DNA of 64,000 nt from Aurantibacter aestuarii (GCF_003008425.1 NZ_PXOQ01000009.1:627501-691500), one strand, 5' to 3'. Positions 16,989 through 27,153 are shown, counted from the first letter of the stretch. The notes: a model not told the origin generated them from the sequence alone. Numbers and translations: made by a program.

Positions 16989-17915
16989 TTATCGAATGGT
17001 TTCAATATTTGGACTTTGGTCCATAGTTTGTCCTTCACTGTGTTTTGACTCTGCATATTCATAACCTTGTTGCCACCATTGCTCCATTAAATGCTTATTA
17101 AAAATTAAAGAATTTTCTGTTAGTTTGGTTGGGGTATAATATAAATTAAGCTTAACATTTCTATATTTAGCTGCTAATTTTCCTATTGCTATATCTCCTT
17201 TTTCAACCTGATCCATTAAATGCCCAAAAAGACTAATCATTAAAGAGAATGGATTTTTACCTAATATTTTACTGTAGCTTAAATCTTCACTTTCTAAAAT
17301 AATAGCATCTACCTCTGTAGCGCCTCTTAAAATGGCTTCTCTAATTGGGATGACACATCCTAATCCTCCATCGGCATACTCGTAGCCATCTTTGATCACT
17401 AAAGACATAAATGGAATGTAATTACACGAAATCCAGATCCATTCACAAAACTCTTCATAACTATAATCTTTTATAGATTTGTACTCGGTTCTATTCATTG
17501 ACAAATTAGTAACGGTAACCACAACATCTTCTTTGGTGGCTCTAATTTTGTCATATTCTTGTTTTGTAAAATTCTTTTTAATGTTTCGTCTTAGTGCTTT
17601 ACTTTCTCCAAAGGTGCGTTTCTTTTTTATAAACTGTATTAAAGAGTTAAAGTAGTTTATGGTAACATATTCCCTATCGCCCTTTTTCCTAACCTTAAAT
17701 GGGTTGATACTAAAAATAGATTTTTGATTAACATTGGTATAAATATCATATAACTTACCAATATCATTTACAGCAAGATGAGGTACTAATAAACTTCCTG
17801 TAGAAGTCCCCAAATACATATCGTAATCCCGTTTTTCTTGCTCTATTAAATATTGGGCAACGCCACCTGCAAAAGCGCCTTTACTACCGCCTCCTGAAAT
17901 TACTAATGCTCTCAA
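16989..17915 (-). CDS. Patatin-like phospholipase
   Basis: 308 residues. Serine lipid acyl hydrolase with a Ser-Asp dyad: oxyanion loop GGGSKGAF (8-15), nucleophile elbow GTSTG (36-40) with Ser38, and DGG (182-184) supplying the Asp. No signal peptide or membrane helix, so probably cytoplasmic or loosely membrane-bound; substrate unknown. The start is a TTG one base after the stop codon of the M1 peptidase gene (no ATG is nearby and the family begins just before this point), which suggests translational coupling. Length is typical of bacterial stand-alone patatins; no beta-barrel domain as in PlpD. Confidence 0.92.
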   Translation of the reverse strand: MRALVISGGGSKGAFAGGVAQYLIEQEKRDYDMYLGTSTGSLLVPHLAVNDIGKLYDIYTNVNQKSIFSINPFKVRKKGDREYVTINYFNSLIQFIKKKRTFGESKALRRNIKKNFTKQEYDKIRATKEDVVVTVTNLSMNRTEYKSIKDYSYEEFCEWIWISCNYIPFMSLVIKDGYEYADGGLGCVIPIREAILRGATEVDAIILESEDLSYSKILGKNPFSLMISLFGHLMDQVEKGDIAIGKLAAKYRNVKLNLYYTPTKLTENSLIFNKHLMEQWWQQGYEYAESKHSEGQTMDQSPNIETIR

Positions 17916-17916
17916 T

Positions 17917-19896
17917 TTACTCTTTTTTGTTGGTTTGTGATTCTAATAATTGTTGTGCGAAATTTTTAAATCGCCAGTTATGATGTTTGGTTGCTTCTTT
18001 TAAATGACTTAACACTTCATCTGTAATAGCATTTAAATCTCTAAGATACATAAATGCAGCTTGTCTTACGTAAAAAGGATAAATAGGACTCGTATATGCT
18101 ACTAACTCTCTAAAATAAGCCGATTTATCTTCATTATTATAATCTACCGTATTAAGTGCTAAAATTAACCAAAGTAAACGTACGTTTTTGGTATTATCAC
18201 CAATAACCGCTTTGGTTTGGTCTAAGTATTTAAAACGGTCTTCCGGGAAATTCACCCACAATTTATATAGTGCAGCTTCTTTAGTTAAGTAGGACGCATC
18301 GTTTAATAAAGTTTCAAATTCCAACTTTAAATGTTCTGGGATTTTTTGTAATGTAAACGCTATAGCTTGTCTTGTTTTTAATGAATTTGAAAAAGTTTCT
18401 TCAAAAACTAATTCTGGTTGCTGATTAATAATTCGAGTTTTGGCTATATCAGAAATTGGCGCGCGTAACCAATCTTTACACTTGCCATTTTTAACTTCAC
18501 AATCTGTTTTTTGAAACTCTTGATAAAAATTACTTTTATTCAAACTCTCCTCCATAGCTTCAAATTGAAGTGTTTGATCTTCCAACCATGATTTTACAAA
18601 TTCATCTAAATTTTTATTTGAAGCTCGCTCCACTTCAGCTATAAAATTTTTAGTCTCAACATTTTTAAACTTATAAGTATTTAAATAGGTTTTTACTGCG
18701 GTCCTAAAGGCTACATCTCCAACCTTTTCTCTAAGCATATGCAAAGCCCAAGCTCCTTTTTTATAAAAAGTTACACTACTGGAATTAGGATTGAGTAATG
18801 CAGTGCTTTGTCCTACAAGATCCTGCTCAAGTAATTCTTGCGAATACTTATACAACTGATCATAATAATAATCTTCTCCAAAAATCTCTTTTTCGGCTAA
18901 CAACGCATAATAGGTCGCAAATCCTTCTTGCAACCAATGGTGCGTACCAGAAGTTTCGGTTACTAAATCTCCAAACCATTGATGCGCCAGTTCGTGTGCA
19001 TTAACATTGACATAATTATTATCATTAAACTCTATATCGTCCACCACAAAAGCATCAGAAAAAATAGTGCAACTGGTGTTTTCCATCCCTGAATACAAAA
19101 AATCTTTTACGGGAACCTGTTTATAATTCTGCCAAGGATAAGCCACACCTATCTCTTTTTCTAAACCATCAAATAATTGTTTAGAGTATCTGTAAGTAGA
19201 TTCTGTTTTTAGTGAATCTTCAGAATAATAATAAAACTGAAGCGGGATTCCACTTTTTGAGCTTTCTGCAAACGAGCCATACTTTCCAATAGCCAAAGCC
19301 ACCAAATAACTGGACATAGGTTGATTCATTTTATAATGCCATGATGTTGTAGATCCATTGGTTTCTTTAGTAGATAATTTACCATTTGCAATAACTTCAA
19401 AATCCTTATTAAAGTCTATTTTTAAATCGAACACTATTTTATCATTCATATCATCTATACTTGGCAACCAATTGCTTGTATATTTTCCTTGACCTTGGGT
19501 CCATAGTTGCGGATGATATTCTGCATGTGTTTCATCTTTATTCCAGTCTATAAAATATAGCGCTTTTGTAGGATGAGCTTTGTAATTAATGATTAACGTA
19601 TACGTCTTACCTACTTTAAAATTAGTTTTGTAGATGATTTGCTGGTTGTTATACTCGAAATCAACTTTTTTATTTTCATTATACACCTGAGTAATTTCCA
19701 TTTTTTTAGCATCGATAAAAACAGAATCTGTTGGTTGTAACACTTCAAAAGAAATTGTTGCAACACCTTCTACTAAAGCTTTTTTGGGCTGAAAAGACAA
19801 CTCTGCTGAAATTGTTTTAAAGTCCACAACTTTAGTTTGTTGAGAAAAAACCGCAGATGCGATTAAGAAAGTACATAGTGTAAAATACATTTTCAT
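17917..19896 (-). CDS. M1-family metallopeptidase (aminopeptidase N-like), secreted
   Basis: The ATG at 19896 starts the signal peptide MKMYFTLCTFLIASAVFSQQ; a TTG four codons earlier also opens the frame. 659 residues. The N-terminal beta domain is followed by the substrate-binding GMEN loop (270-273), the zinc motif HELAHQWFGD (301-310) with the third ligand in LQEGFATYYA, and a catalytic Tyr region. A shortened helical C-terminal domain ends at about 659. The protein would act in the periplasm or at the surface, removing N-terminal residues from peptides. No T9SS sorting domain is visible. Upstream of, and coupled to, the patatin gene. Confidence 0.94.
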   Translation of the reverse strand: MKMYFTLCTFLIASAVFSQQTKVVDFKTISAELSFQPKKALVEGVATISFEVLQPTDSVFIDAKKMEITQVYNENKKVDFEYNNQQIIYKTNFKVGKTYTLIINYKAHPTKALYFIDWNKDETHAEYHPQLWTQGQGKYTSNWLPSIDDMNDKIVFDLKIDFNKDFEVIANGKLSTKETNGSTTSWHYKMNQPMSSYLVALAIGKYGSFAESSKSGIPLQFYYYSEDSLKTESTYRYSKQLFDGLEKEIGVAYPWQNYKQVPVKDFLYSGMENTSCTIFSDAFVVDDIEFNDNNYVNVNAHELAHQWFGDLVTETSGTHHWLQEGFATYYALLAEKEIFGEDYYYDQLYKYSQELLEQDLVGQSTALLNPNSSSVTFYKKGAWALHMLREKVGDVAFRTAVKTYLNTYKFKNVETKNFIAEVERASNKNLDEFVKSWLEDQTLQFEAMEESLNKSNFYQEFQKTDCEVKNGKCKDWLRAPISDIAKTRIINQQPELVFEETFSNSLKTRQAIAFTLQKIPEHLKLEFETLLNDASYLTKEAALYKLWVNFPEDRFKYLDQTKAVIGDNTKNVRLLWLILALNTVDYNNEDKSAYFRELVAYTSPIYPFYVRQAAFMYLRDLNAITDEVLSHLKEATKHHNWRFKNFAQQLLESQTNKKE

Positions 19897-20048
19897 AATT
19901 AGAACCAATCAACTTACAAGCCAAAATACATTTTTAAGATACATCAAGTCAAGATTAATTAAAGTTTTAATAAAGTAAGATTGTCAATTAGGAAAAAATC
20001 ACTTTAAAAAGCCTTTATTAATTAGTTGAAAACATTTAAATTCGTCTT

Positions 20049-22151
20049 ATGAGTATAAATCTTCAAACTCCTATAGATTACTTAAAAGGCGTAGGTTCCA
20101 GCAGGGCGACCTTACTTAAAAAGGAACTGGGAATTGCTACGTTTCAGGATTTACTCAATTTATTTCCTAACCGTTATCTCGATCGGACCAAATATTTTAA
20201 AATAAATGAATTGGTTAATTCCAATGCCGAAATCCAAGTTATAGGACGCATTATAAAATTTCAAGATGTAGGTACTGGAAGAGCAAAACGTCTGGTTGCT
20301 ACATTTACAGACCAGACAGGTAGTATGGAACTGGTTTGGTTTAGAGGTGCCAAATGGATAAAAGAAAGCTTAAAATTAAATACCGATTATGTGGTGTTTG
20401 GAAAAACAAATGTGTTTGCAAATAAGCACAGTATGCCACATCCAGAAATTGAATTATTAAGCGAACATGAAAACGGATTACGAAGTGCTATGCAAGCCAT
20501 TTATCCGTCCACAGAAAAATTATCAAATCGCGGTATTTCCAATCGAGTTATTACTAAAATAATGCAGCAATTATTTTTAGAAACGAAAGGAAAATTTAGC
20601 GAAACTTTACCCGAAAATTTACGTTCAGATTTAAAATTAATTACAAAATCTGAAGCCCTTTTTAACATTCATTTTCCTAAAAATTCCGAGCTACTTTCTA
20701 AGGCTCAATTCCGATTAAAATTTGAAGAATTATTTTATATTCAGCTGCAATTAATTCTTAAGAATTTAATTCATAAATCTAAAATAAAAGGCTTTCCTTT
20801 TACTGAAATTGGCACTTATTTTAATACCTTTTTTACCCAACATTTACCTTTCGAATTAACAGGTGCGCAGAAGCGCGTTTTAAAAGAAATTAGAAACGAC
20901 TTAGGAAGCAATGCTCAAATGAACAGATTGCTTCAAGGTGACGTGGGATCCGGTAAAACCATTGTGGCCTTAATGACCATGTTAATGGCTTTAGATAACG
21001 GTTTTCAAGCCTGTTTAATGGCGCCTACTGAAATTTTGTCAGTACAACATTACAATGGATTATTGGAACTATGTAAGCCACTCAATATCAGAATAGAACT
21101 ACTTACAGGCTCAAGTAAAACTTCAAAACGAAAAACCATTCATGAGGCTTTAGAAAGCGGAGATTTACAAATTTTAATTGGTACTCATGCTTTACTTGAA
21201 GATAAGGTTAAATTTAAAAATTTAGGTCTTGCTATTATAGATGAGCAGCATCGTTTTGGTGTAGAACAACGTAGTAAATTGTGGAAAAAAAATACTAATC
21301 CGCCACATGTTTTAGTCATGACTGCAACGCCAATTCCGCGTACTTTAGCCATGTCTGTTTACGGCGATTTAGACATCTCTATGATAGACGAATTACCAGC
21401 CGGAAGACAACCTATAAAAACGGTTCATCGTTTTGACAATAACCGCTTAAAAGTCTTTAATTTTATTCGTCAAGAAATCAAAAAAGGGCGACAAGTTTAT
21501 GTGGTTTATCCGCTTATTCAAGAAAGCGAATCTATGGACTATAAAGACCTTATGGATGGCTACGAAAGTATTGCTCGAGATTTCCCAATGCCGGAGTTTC
21601 AAATCTCAATTGTGCACGGTAAAATGAAACCTGCCGATAAGGAATTTGAGATGCAACGTTTTGTTAAAGGAGAGACCCAAATTATGGTTGCAACTACCGT
21701 AATAGAAGTTGGTGTAAATGTGCCCAATGCCAGTGTTATGATTATTGAAAGTGCGGAACGTTTTGGCTTATCTCAACTTCACCAATTAAGGGGTCGTGTG
21801 GGTCGAGGTAGCGAACAAAGTTATTGTATTTTAATGACGAGCCATAAATTAAGTGAAGACAGTAAAACCAGACTACAAACTATGGTTAGAACCAATGATG
21901 GTTTTGAAATTGCTGAAGTGGATTTAAACCTGCGTGGACCTGGCGACATTATGGGAAAACAACAAAGCGGGATTTTAAATTTACGAATTGCAGATATGGT
22001 TAAAGACAAAGATTTGTTGGAATTAGCTCGTTTTCATGCCAAGAAAATTTTAAATAATGACCCTAGTTTAGCCTTAGAAAGTAATAAAGTTATATTAAAT
22101 ACCTATAAACAAATGGGTAAGTATAAAAACATCTGGAATTATATTAGTTAG
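20049..22151 (+). CDS. recG: ATP-dependent DNA helicase RecG
   Basis: 700 residues, normal for RecG. The wedge/OB domain lies at the N-terminus (about 1-150: TPIDYLKGVGSSRATLLKKELG and VIGRIIKFQDVGTGRAKRL). Helicase motifs: GDVGSGKT (297-304), APTEILSVQHY, IGTHALL, DEQHRFGVEQR (398-408), MTATPIPRTLA, then the second lobe with VYPLIQESE, TTVIEVGVNVPNA, and HQLRGRVGRG. RecG remodels stalled replication forks and branches Holliday-like junctions. Its stop codon overlaps the end of the convergent TPR/HTH gene by 4 bases. Rightward single gene. Confidence 0.97.
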   Translation: MSINLQTPIDYLKGVGSSRATLLKKELGIATFQDLLNLFPNRYLDRTKYFKINELVNSNAEIQVIGRIIKFQDVGTGRAKRLVATFTDQTGSMELVWFRGAKWIKESLKLNTDYVVFGKTNVFANKHSMPHPEIELLSEHENGLRSAMQAIYPSTEKLSNRGISNRVITKIMQQLFLETKGKFSETLPENLRSDLKLITKSEALFNIHFPKNSELLSKAQFRLKFEELFYIQLQLILKNLIHKSKIKGFPFTEIGTYFNTFFTQHLPFELTGAQKRVLKEIRNDLGSNAQMNRLLQGDVGSGKTIVALMTMLMALDNGFQACLMAPTEILSVQHYNGLLELCKPLNIRIELLTGSSKTSKRKTIHEALESGDLQILIGTHALLEDKVKFKNLGLAIIDEQHRFGVEQRSKLWKKNTNPPHVLVMTATPIPRTLAMSVYGDLDISMIDELPAGRQPIKTVHRFDNNRLKVFNFIRQEIKKGRQVYVVYPLIQESESMDYKDLMDGYESIARDFPMPEFQISIVHGKMKPADKEFEMQRFVKGETQIMVATTVIEVGVNVPNASVMIIESAERFGLSQLHQLRGRVGRGSEQSYCILMTSHKLSEDSKTRLQTMVRTNDGFEIAEVDLNLRGPGDIMGKQQSGILNLRIADMVKDKDLLELARFHAKKILNNDPSLALESNKVILNTYKQMGKYKNIWNYIS

Positions 22152-23953
22152 ATTTTTTGTAAAAACTGATTTAATTTTTGTCCTTTTTTTAAATTTAATT
22201 TAGACCTAATAGAAGCTCTGTAATTATTTACTGTTTGAGTGTTAATACTTAGAAGAGTCGCAATTTGTTTGGACTTGTAGTTTAATCTTAAGTAAGATAT
22301 AATTTGAATCTCTTTTTCGTTTAGTATAGGGTATTTTGATTTTAAGTTATATAAAAAATCACCAATTGTATTATCTACTTCTTTATTTAATTTTATTTTT
22401 TCAGTATTTACAGCTAAAGCTTCGTTAACCATAAAACTTAATTCTTTAAAGTCGCCATTAGATTTATAAGTTGATTTTAAAGATGATAATCTTTTTTTTA
22501 GTACTTCTAAAAGCTTGCTTTGTTCTATAATTTGAATTGAAAAATCTGTCATTTGATTATTTGCAAAAGAAATTTTATTATTTAAATTAATTTCTTTTAA
22601 TCGCGAGATTTCTTTTTGATATTCGGTATTCTTTTTATTTATAGCTTTAAGCCTTAATTGCCTGTAAATAAAAAATATAAGTCCTAAAATTAGAAAAATG
22701 TATAAATAGTTTCTAAACTTATTTTTTGAATCTTTAAGGTTTAATAATTCTATTTCTTTATTTTTTAAACTTAACCGTTGCTTATAATCATTTAAATTAT
22801 TTCTTATTTCAATTTGTTTTAATTCATCAGCATTTTTTTGGACATCTATTTTCTCTTTCAAAACAGAATATTTTTTAAAATATTGAAGTGCTTGGGTAGG
22901 ATTACCAGTAACTTCATATAGATTAGATATTTTTAAATAATTCTCAGAGTTTAAAACGTCTTTATTCATTAAAACACCCAATTCTAAAGCCTCATTATAG
23001 TATTTAATAGCCTCAACATATTTAGATTCCGCACTTAAAATGTCCGCTTTAAGTGTTAAGCCAGAACTCAATAAGTCATCATTTTTTAATAGTATACTTT
23101 GCCTTATTACATTTTCGTTAATTTGACTAGCTTCATTATATTTTTTTAAAAAATATAAATTTTCAGCTCGCAGTAACAGGTTTTTAGTGTTTAAAAATTT
23201 ATTATTTGAGTTTATTTTAAATTTATCAGCTTCATTCAAAACCTCTAAAGCTTTTTCATAATTACCTAGCTCTGTATAATAAATACTAGAATTATTTAAA
23301 ATCATTAAAGTTGCTAAATCATTATTTGTCTTCTTACTAAGGTCAAGACTTTTATTGTAATAAGTAATGGCATTATTAAAATCTTTATTAAACGCGTAGT
23401 TTACAGCAAAAAGGTTGTAAATTTTAACTAAAGCATCATAATTATTATATTTTAAAGCTTCAGTTTCTGCCTTTATATTGTATTTTAAAGAATTATTTAT
23501 ATCGTTATATGTGTAATAAATCGAGCCTAAAAGAACATAAAACTCTGACTTATCTTTGATGTTCTCGTTTTCAAGCTCAAACATTAAAGTTAATGCCTCT
23601 TCAAGCCTATTTAGTTTATAAAGATTTTTAACTTTTAATAAGCTTAAAACAAATACTCTTGAATCGTAATTTTTTTGATTAAATAATTTAATTAGCTTAA
23701 CAATTTTCTTAAAAGATTCCTCATAATTACTATTTAGATAAAGTAGCTCTGCCTTATGATACTCTAATTCTAATTTTAATGAATCTGACAGGTTGTATTT
23801 CCCATTTTCTATTCTTGAAATAGCACTTTCCTTATGTAAATTAGAGTTTGATTTATTCAAACTCTCAAACAACTGAATAATATTTTCATCATTTTGAGCC
23901 ATTAAGCACAAATTCAAACCAAAAAAAAATAAAAGACTAATTCTCAAACACAT
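22148..23953 (-). CDS. TPR sensor-type protein with membrane helix and C-terminal LuxR-like HTH
   Basis: 601 residues. Signal-like N-terminus (MCLRISLLFFFGLNLCLMAQ), a long array of TPR repeats (about residues 30-370, for example YYTELGNYEKALEVLNEADKF and YVEAIKYYNEALELG), one transmembrane helix near 413-432 (FRNYLYIFLILGLIFFIYRQL), a coiled coil (RLKAINKKNTEYQKEISRLKEINLN), and a C-terminal helix-turn-helix: EKEIQIISYLRLNYKSKQIATLLSINTQTVNNYRASIRSKL, the LuxR/GerE pattern. The layout fits Bacteroidota membrane-bound regulators in which periplasmic TPRs could sense a protein and the cytoplasmic HTH binds DNA. It diverges from the large surface-protein gene at 24.09 kb, 138 bases away, so that gene is a plausible target (inference). 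Confidence 0.85.
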   Translation of the reverse strand: MCLRISLLFFFGLNLCLMAQNDENIIQLFESLNKSNSNLHKESAISRIENGKYNLSDSLKLELEYHKAELLYLNSNYEESFKKIVKLIKLFNQKNYDSRVFVLSLLKVKNLYKLNRLEEALTLMFELENENIKDKSEFYVLLGSIYYTYNDINNSLKYNIKAETEALKYNNYDALVKIYNLFAVNYAFNKDFNNAITYYNKSLDLSKKTNNDLATLMILNNSSIYYTELGNYEKALEVLNEADKFKINSNNKFLNTKNLLLRAENLYFLKKYNEASQINENVIRQSILLKNDDLLSSGLTLKADILSAESKYVEAIKYYNEALELGVLMNKDVLNSENYLKISNLYEVTGNPTQALQYFKKYSVLKEKIDVQKNADELKQIEIRNNLNDYKQRLSLKNKEIELLNLKDSKNKFRNYLYIFLILGLIFFIYRQLRLKAINKKNTEYQKEISRLKEINLNNKISFANNQMTDFSIQIIEQSKLLEVLKKRLSSLKSTYKSNGDFKELSFMVNEALAVNTEKIKLNKEVDNTIGDFLYNLKSKYPILNEKEIQIISYLRLNYKSKQIATLLSINTQTVNNYRASIRSKLNLKKGQKLNQFLQKI

Positions 23954-24055
23954 AAAAAAATATACAGTTGTAAAAAGTATAAATATAGTATATAATTAAA
24001 GAATAAAAGTATAAAAATGTTATATACTTAAAACTGTATTTATCTGAGTCACTTA

Positions 24056-24063
24056 TAAATTTG
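24056..24063 (+). promoter_or_regulatory. Candidate -7 promoter element for the surface-protein gene
   Basis: TAAATTTG matches TAnnTTTG exactly, 28 bases before the ATG. A TTG box about 20 bases upstream is not evident, consistent with a regulator-dependent promoter. Confidence 0.45.
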
Positions 24064-24091
24064 AAGAAATAATTTAAAAGCCTAAAGTCAG

Positions 24092-27000
24092 ATGAAAAAA
24101 ATTTTACATTTAATCCTTATCATATCTAGTGTTTCCTTTGCTCAAGTTGGTATTGGCACAGTAACACCAAGTGGTTCTTTAGAAATAGTTAGTAATAATG
24201 AAGGATTAATTATTCCTAGAATTGCGCTTACCAGTACAACAGATAATACTACAGTACAGACATTAACCGTTTCAGAAATTATTTATAATACAGCTTCGAT
24301 ATCCGATGTTACTCCTGGTTTTTATTATTGGAATGGCACAATATGGATTCGTATAGGCTCTGAAGCTTCAAACTCTTGGGAATTACTAGGCAATTCAGGA
24401 ACTATTCCTGGTACAAATTTTATAGGTACAACAGATGCACAAGATTTAGTTTTTAAAACAAATAATACAGAAAATGTAAGAATTGAGAAAGACAATGGAA
24501 ATCTTTTAGTTGGTGGAACCTATCCAAGTGCAAGACTATTTCTCAATACACCTAATACAAATACTACAAACAATTATGGCCTAAGAAGTATTTTAGAATC
24601 TAACTTAGGCACTTTAGGTAGTTACTCGGGCTACTTTGTAAATAACACAAATACTTCAGGTTGGAAATATGGCTTAAGATCTAATATTTCATCTGCTGGC
24701 TCAGGAAGAAGGTATGGTGGTTATTTCCAAACTTATGGCCCAAATGTCGATCATTCATCACAAGTGACAGGAATTTTAAATGAGGTTTTCATGGGAAATA
24801 GAACTGCATCTGGAACAACCAGTCATTTCGGGATAAAAAACACACTATCGCTTTCCTCTGGTAACCATACAACAAGCGGAGATTTTATTGCGTTTGACAA
24901 TACCACATACGGTTCCGGAAATATTAATAATGCCAATGTATTTGGCATATTTAACCAAGTAGAAGTTCAAGGTAATGGTAATAGATATGGTGTATTTACT
25001 AATTTCCCGCTAGATGAAAACACAGGAAATGGAAATAAATATGGGTATTTTTCTTACATCCATCCTTCTGCTGGAGGCATACATTATGGACTATATTCTC
25101 AAGTAACTAAAGCAAATTCTTTTGCTGGTTATTTTTTAGGTAGAGTATCGATAGGTACTGCGGTAGGCAATGAATATATCTTACCATCTACAAGAGGTAC
25201 AAATGGTCAAATAATGGTTACAGACGCGACTGGTAATGTAACTTGGGCTAACCCTTCCGCTGGAGGAAGTGACGCAGATTGGTATGCAGAAGGGACAACA
25301 GCTGCTCCTACTAATATTACTGATAATATTTTCACCAATGGAAATGTAGGAATTGGAGACAACACCCCAGATGCTAATTTAGACATAGCAAGCTCTGGAG
25401 ATGCTAAAATTATTATTGAAGCAGACACAGGGAATGGTGCTGAAGACAACAACCCTGAAATACAACTGATTCAAGATGGAGGAGCTGTTACTGCGAGTAT
25501 TCAATTAGAAGGAAATACTGGCGCTGTTTCGACAGGAACTGGAGAAAATGATTTACTTATTAGAACGACTCATCCTTCATCAGATATTCAGATTTTACCT
25601 GTAGACAATTTAACTACGACTTTTAAGTCAAATGGTCAAGTTCAACTTAACGAATATACAACTGCTACAACATTTACTGGAACCGCAACATCACTTTTAG
25701 CAGTAGATAATGTAGGTAACATAATTCAACAACCACTAGCTGCCACTAGTACAGATTGGTCAATAGTTGGTAATGCTGGAACAACCGCAGGTACTAATTT
25801 TTTAGGCACAACAGACGCTCAAGATTTATCTTTTAGAACCAATAACACAGAGCAACTACGAATAAAAACTTTTGGTACGTTATATACTCCTAACCTTTAT
25901 AGAAACACTTCGCTAGGAGATTTTGCTCTTGGAGAATTCCAAACCGGAACAAATACCTATAATACTGCTATGGGATATGCAGCTGGTTATCCAATAACAT
26001 CGGGAACCAGAAATACACTTGTTGGAGCATTTACTGGCAGAAACATGACAACTGCAAGAAGAAACACAGCTATTGGTTACTATTCCTTATATAACTTAAC
26101 TACAGGTGAACAAAATGTTGCAATTGGTAGAAATGCACTAAGGGACATTACAACTGCTTCAAATAATGTAGCTATTGGAGATCAAAGTCTGGAAAAGCTT
26201 GGAACTTTTAATGGTAGAAACGTTGCTGTAGGTCGTTTTACTTTAAGTGATATGGTGAATGGTAATTATAATACGGTTCTAGGTTTCCAATCTGGTGTTT
26301 ATATGGATAATGCAGAATATAATATTGGCATTGGAGCTTTTTCTATGGGTAGTACTCGATCTGGCGGTGTGGCTACAGGTGCTTCATCTCACAATATTGG
26401 AATTGGTACCTCTTCATTATCTGAGATAAATTCTGGTTCTCACAATATTGCAATGGGAGAACGAAGTTTACACTTGGTTTCTTCGGGTTCAAATAACTTA
26501 TCATTAGGAAACAGATCTGGAAGCCTTTTAACTACAGGCTCTAATAATATTTTCTTAGGTGCGTTTGCGGGAGATTTATTAACCACAGAAAGCAATCTAT
26601 TATATATTGAAAATACAAGTACTAACTCACCTTTAATTGGTGGTAATTTTAACACCAACAGAGTTGGTATTAATGTAAATACTACATCAGGGTTAACACA
26701 CACCTTAACTGTTGGCGGTAATGTAAGAGCTACAGCTGGTTTTAGCACGCCTACAAACACGTATCCAGATTATGTTTTCGAAAACTATTTTAATGGAAGT
26801 TCTACTATAAATTCAGAGTATAAATTTACTAAGCTAAGAGAAGCCATTATATTTGTAAAAGAAAATGGACATTTACCAAATGTAAAATCTTTTGAAGAGA
26901 TTAAAGCTAATGGTATGGCTATTGATTTAGGTGAAACTTCAATTAAAAACCTAGAAAAAATAGAAGAAAATTTCTTATATATTTCTGAATTAAATCAAAA

Positions 27001-27094
27001 ATTAGAAGATTCTAAAAAAGAAAACGAAACACTTAAAAATCGTATTGAAAAACTTGAACTCTTAGTTTTAAAATTAATAGAAGAAAATAAATAA
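24092..27094 (+). CDS. Large secreted repeat-rich surface protein (trimeric-adhesin/tail-fibre-like)
   Basis: 1000 residues with a signal peptide (MKKILHLILIISSVSFAQ). After it come GIGTVTPSGSLEIVSNNEGL, a segment found in many Bacteroidota secreted proteins, and a region rich in Tyr-Gly blocks (KYGLRSN, RYGGYF, RYGVFTN, KYGYFS, HYGLYS). Two copies of a module appear: WELLGNSGTIPGTNFIGT (about 108-125) and WSIVGNAGTTAGTNFLGT (about 553-570), each followed by TDAQDL and TNNTE. Residues about 620-840 hold 23-25-residue repeats with N-x-A-I/M-G cores (NTAMGYAAG, NTAIGYYSL, NVAIGRNAL, NVAIGDQSL, NIGIGTSSL, NIAMGERSL), as in the left-handed beta-roll of YadA-like heads. A C-terminal segment ENGHLPNVKSFEEIKANG precedes a trimer-type coiled coil (950-1000). 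Probably an elongated surface fibre. Confidence 0.85.
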   Translation: MKKILHLILIISSVSFAQVGIGTVTPSGSLEIVSNNEGLIIPRIALTSTTDNTTVQTLTVSEIIYNTASISDVTPGFYYWNGTIWIRIGSEASNSWELLGNSGTIPGTNFIGTTDAQDLVFKTNNTENVRIEKDNGNLLVGGTYPSARLFLNTPNTNTTNNYGLRSILESNLGTLGSYSGYFVNNTNTSGWKYGLRSNISSAGSGRRYGGYFQTYGPNVDHSSQVTGILNEVFMGNRTASGTTSHFGIKNTLSLSSGNHTTSGDFIAFDNTTYGSGNINNANVFGIFNQVEVQGNGNRYGVFTNFPLDENTGNGNKYGYFSYIHPSAGGIHYGLYSQVTKANSFAGYFLGRVSIGTAVGNEYILPSTRGTNGQIMVTDATGNVTWANPSAGGSDADWYAEGTTAAPTNITDNIFTNGNVGIGDNTPDANLDIASSGDAKIIIEADTGNGAEDNNPEIQLIQDGGAVTASIQLEGNTGAVSTGTGENDLLIRTTHPSSDIQILPVDNLTTTFKSNGQVQLNEYTTATTFTGTATSLLAVDNVGNIIQQPLAATSTDWSIVGNAGTTAGTNFLGTTDAQDLSFRTNNTEQLRIKTFGTLYTPNLYRNTSLGDFALGEFQTGTNTYNTAMGYAAGYPITSGTRNTLVGAFTGRNMTTARRNTAIGYYSLYNLTTGEQNVAIGRNALRDITTASNNVAIGDQSLEKLGTFNGRNVAVGRFTLSDMVNGNYNTVLGFQSGVYMDNAEYNIGIGAFSMGSTRSGGVATGASSHNIGIGTSSLSEINSGSHNIAMGERSLHLVSSGSNNLSLGNRSGSLLTTGSNNIFLGAFAGDLLTTESNLLYIENTSTNSPLIGGNFNTNRVGINVNTTSGLTHTLTVGGNVRATAGFSTPTNTYPDYVFENYFNGSSTINSEYKFTKLREAIIFVKENGHLPNVKSFEEIKANGMAIDLGETSIKNLEKIEENFLYISELNQKLEDSKKENETLKNRIEKLELLVLKLIEENK

Positions 27095-27118
27095 GTAAAC
27101 CTACTTACTTATCATGCA

Positions 27119-27153
27119 AAAAAGCGCTTAATATAGTTTTAAGCGCTTTTTTT
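27119..27153 (+). terminator. Terminator after the surface-protein gene
   Basis: AAAAAGCGCTTAA and TTAAGCGCTTTTT form a 13-bp stem (with TATAGT loop) and T7. 25 bases after the stop. Confidence 0.9.
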
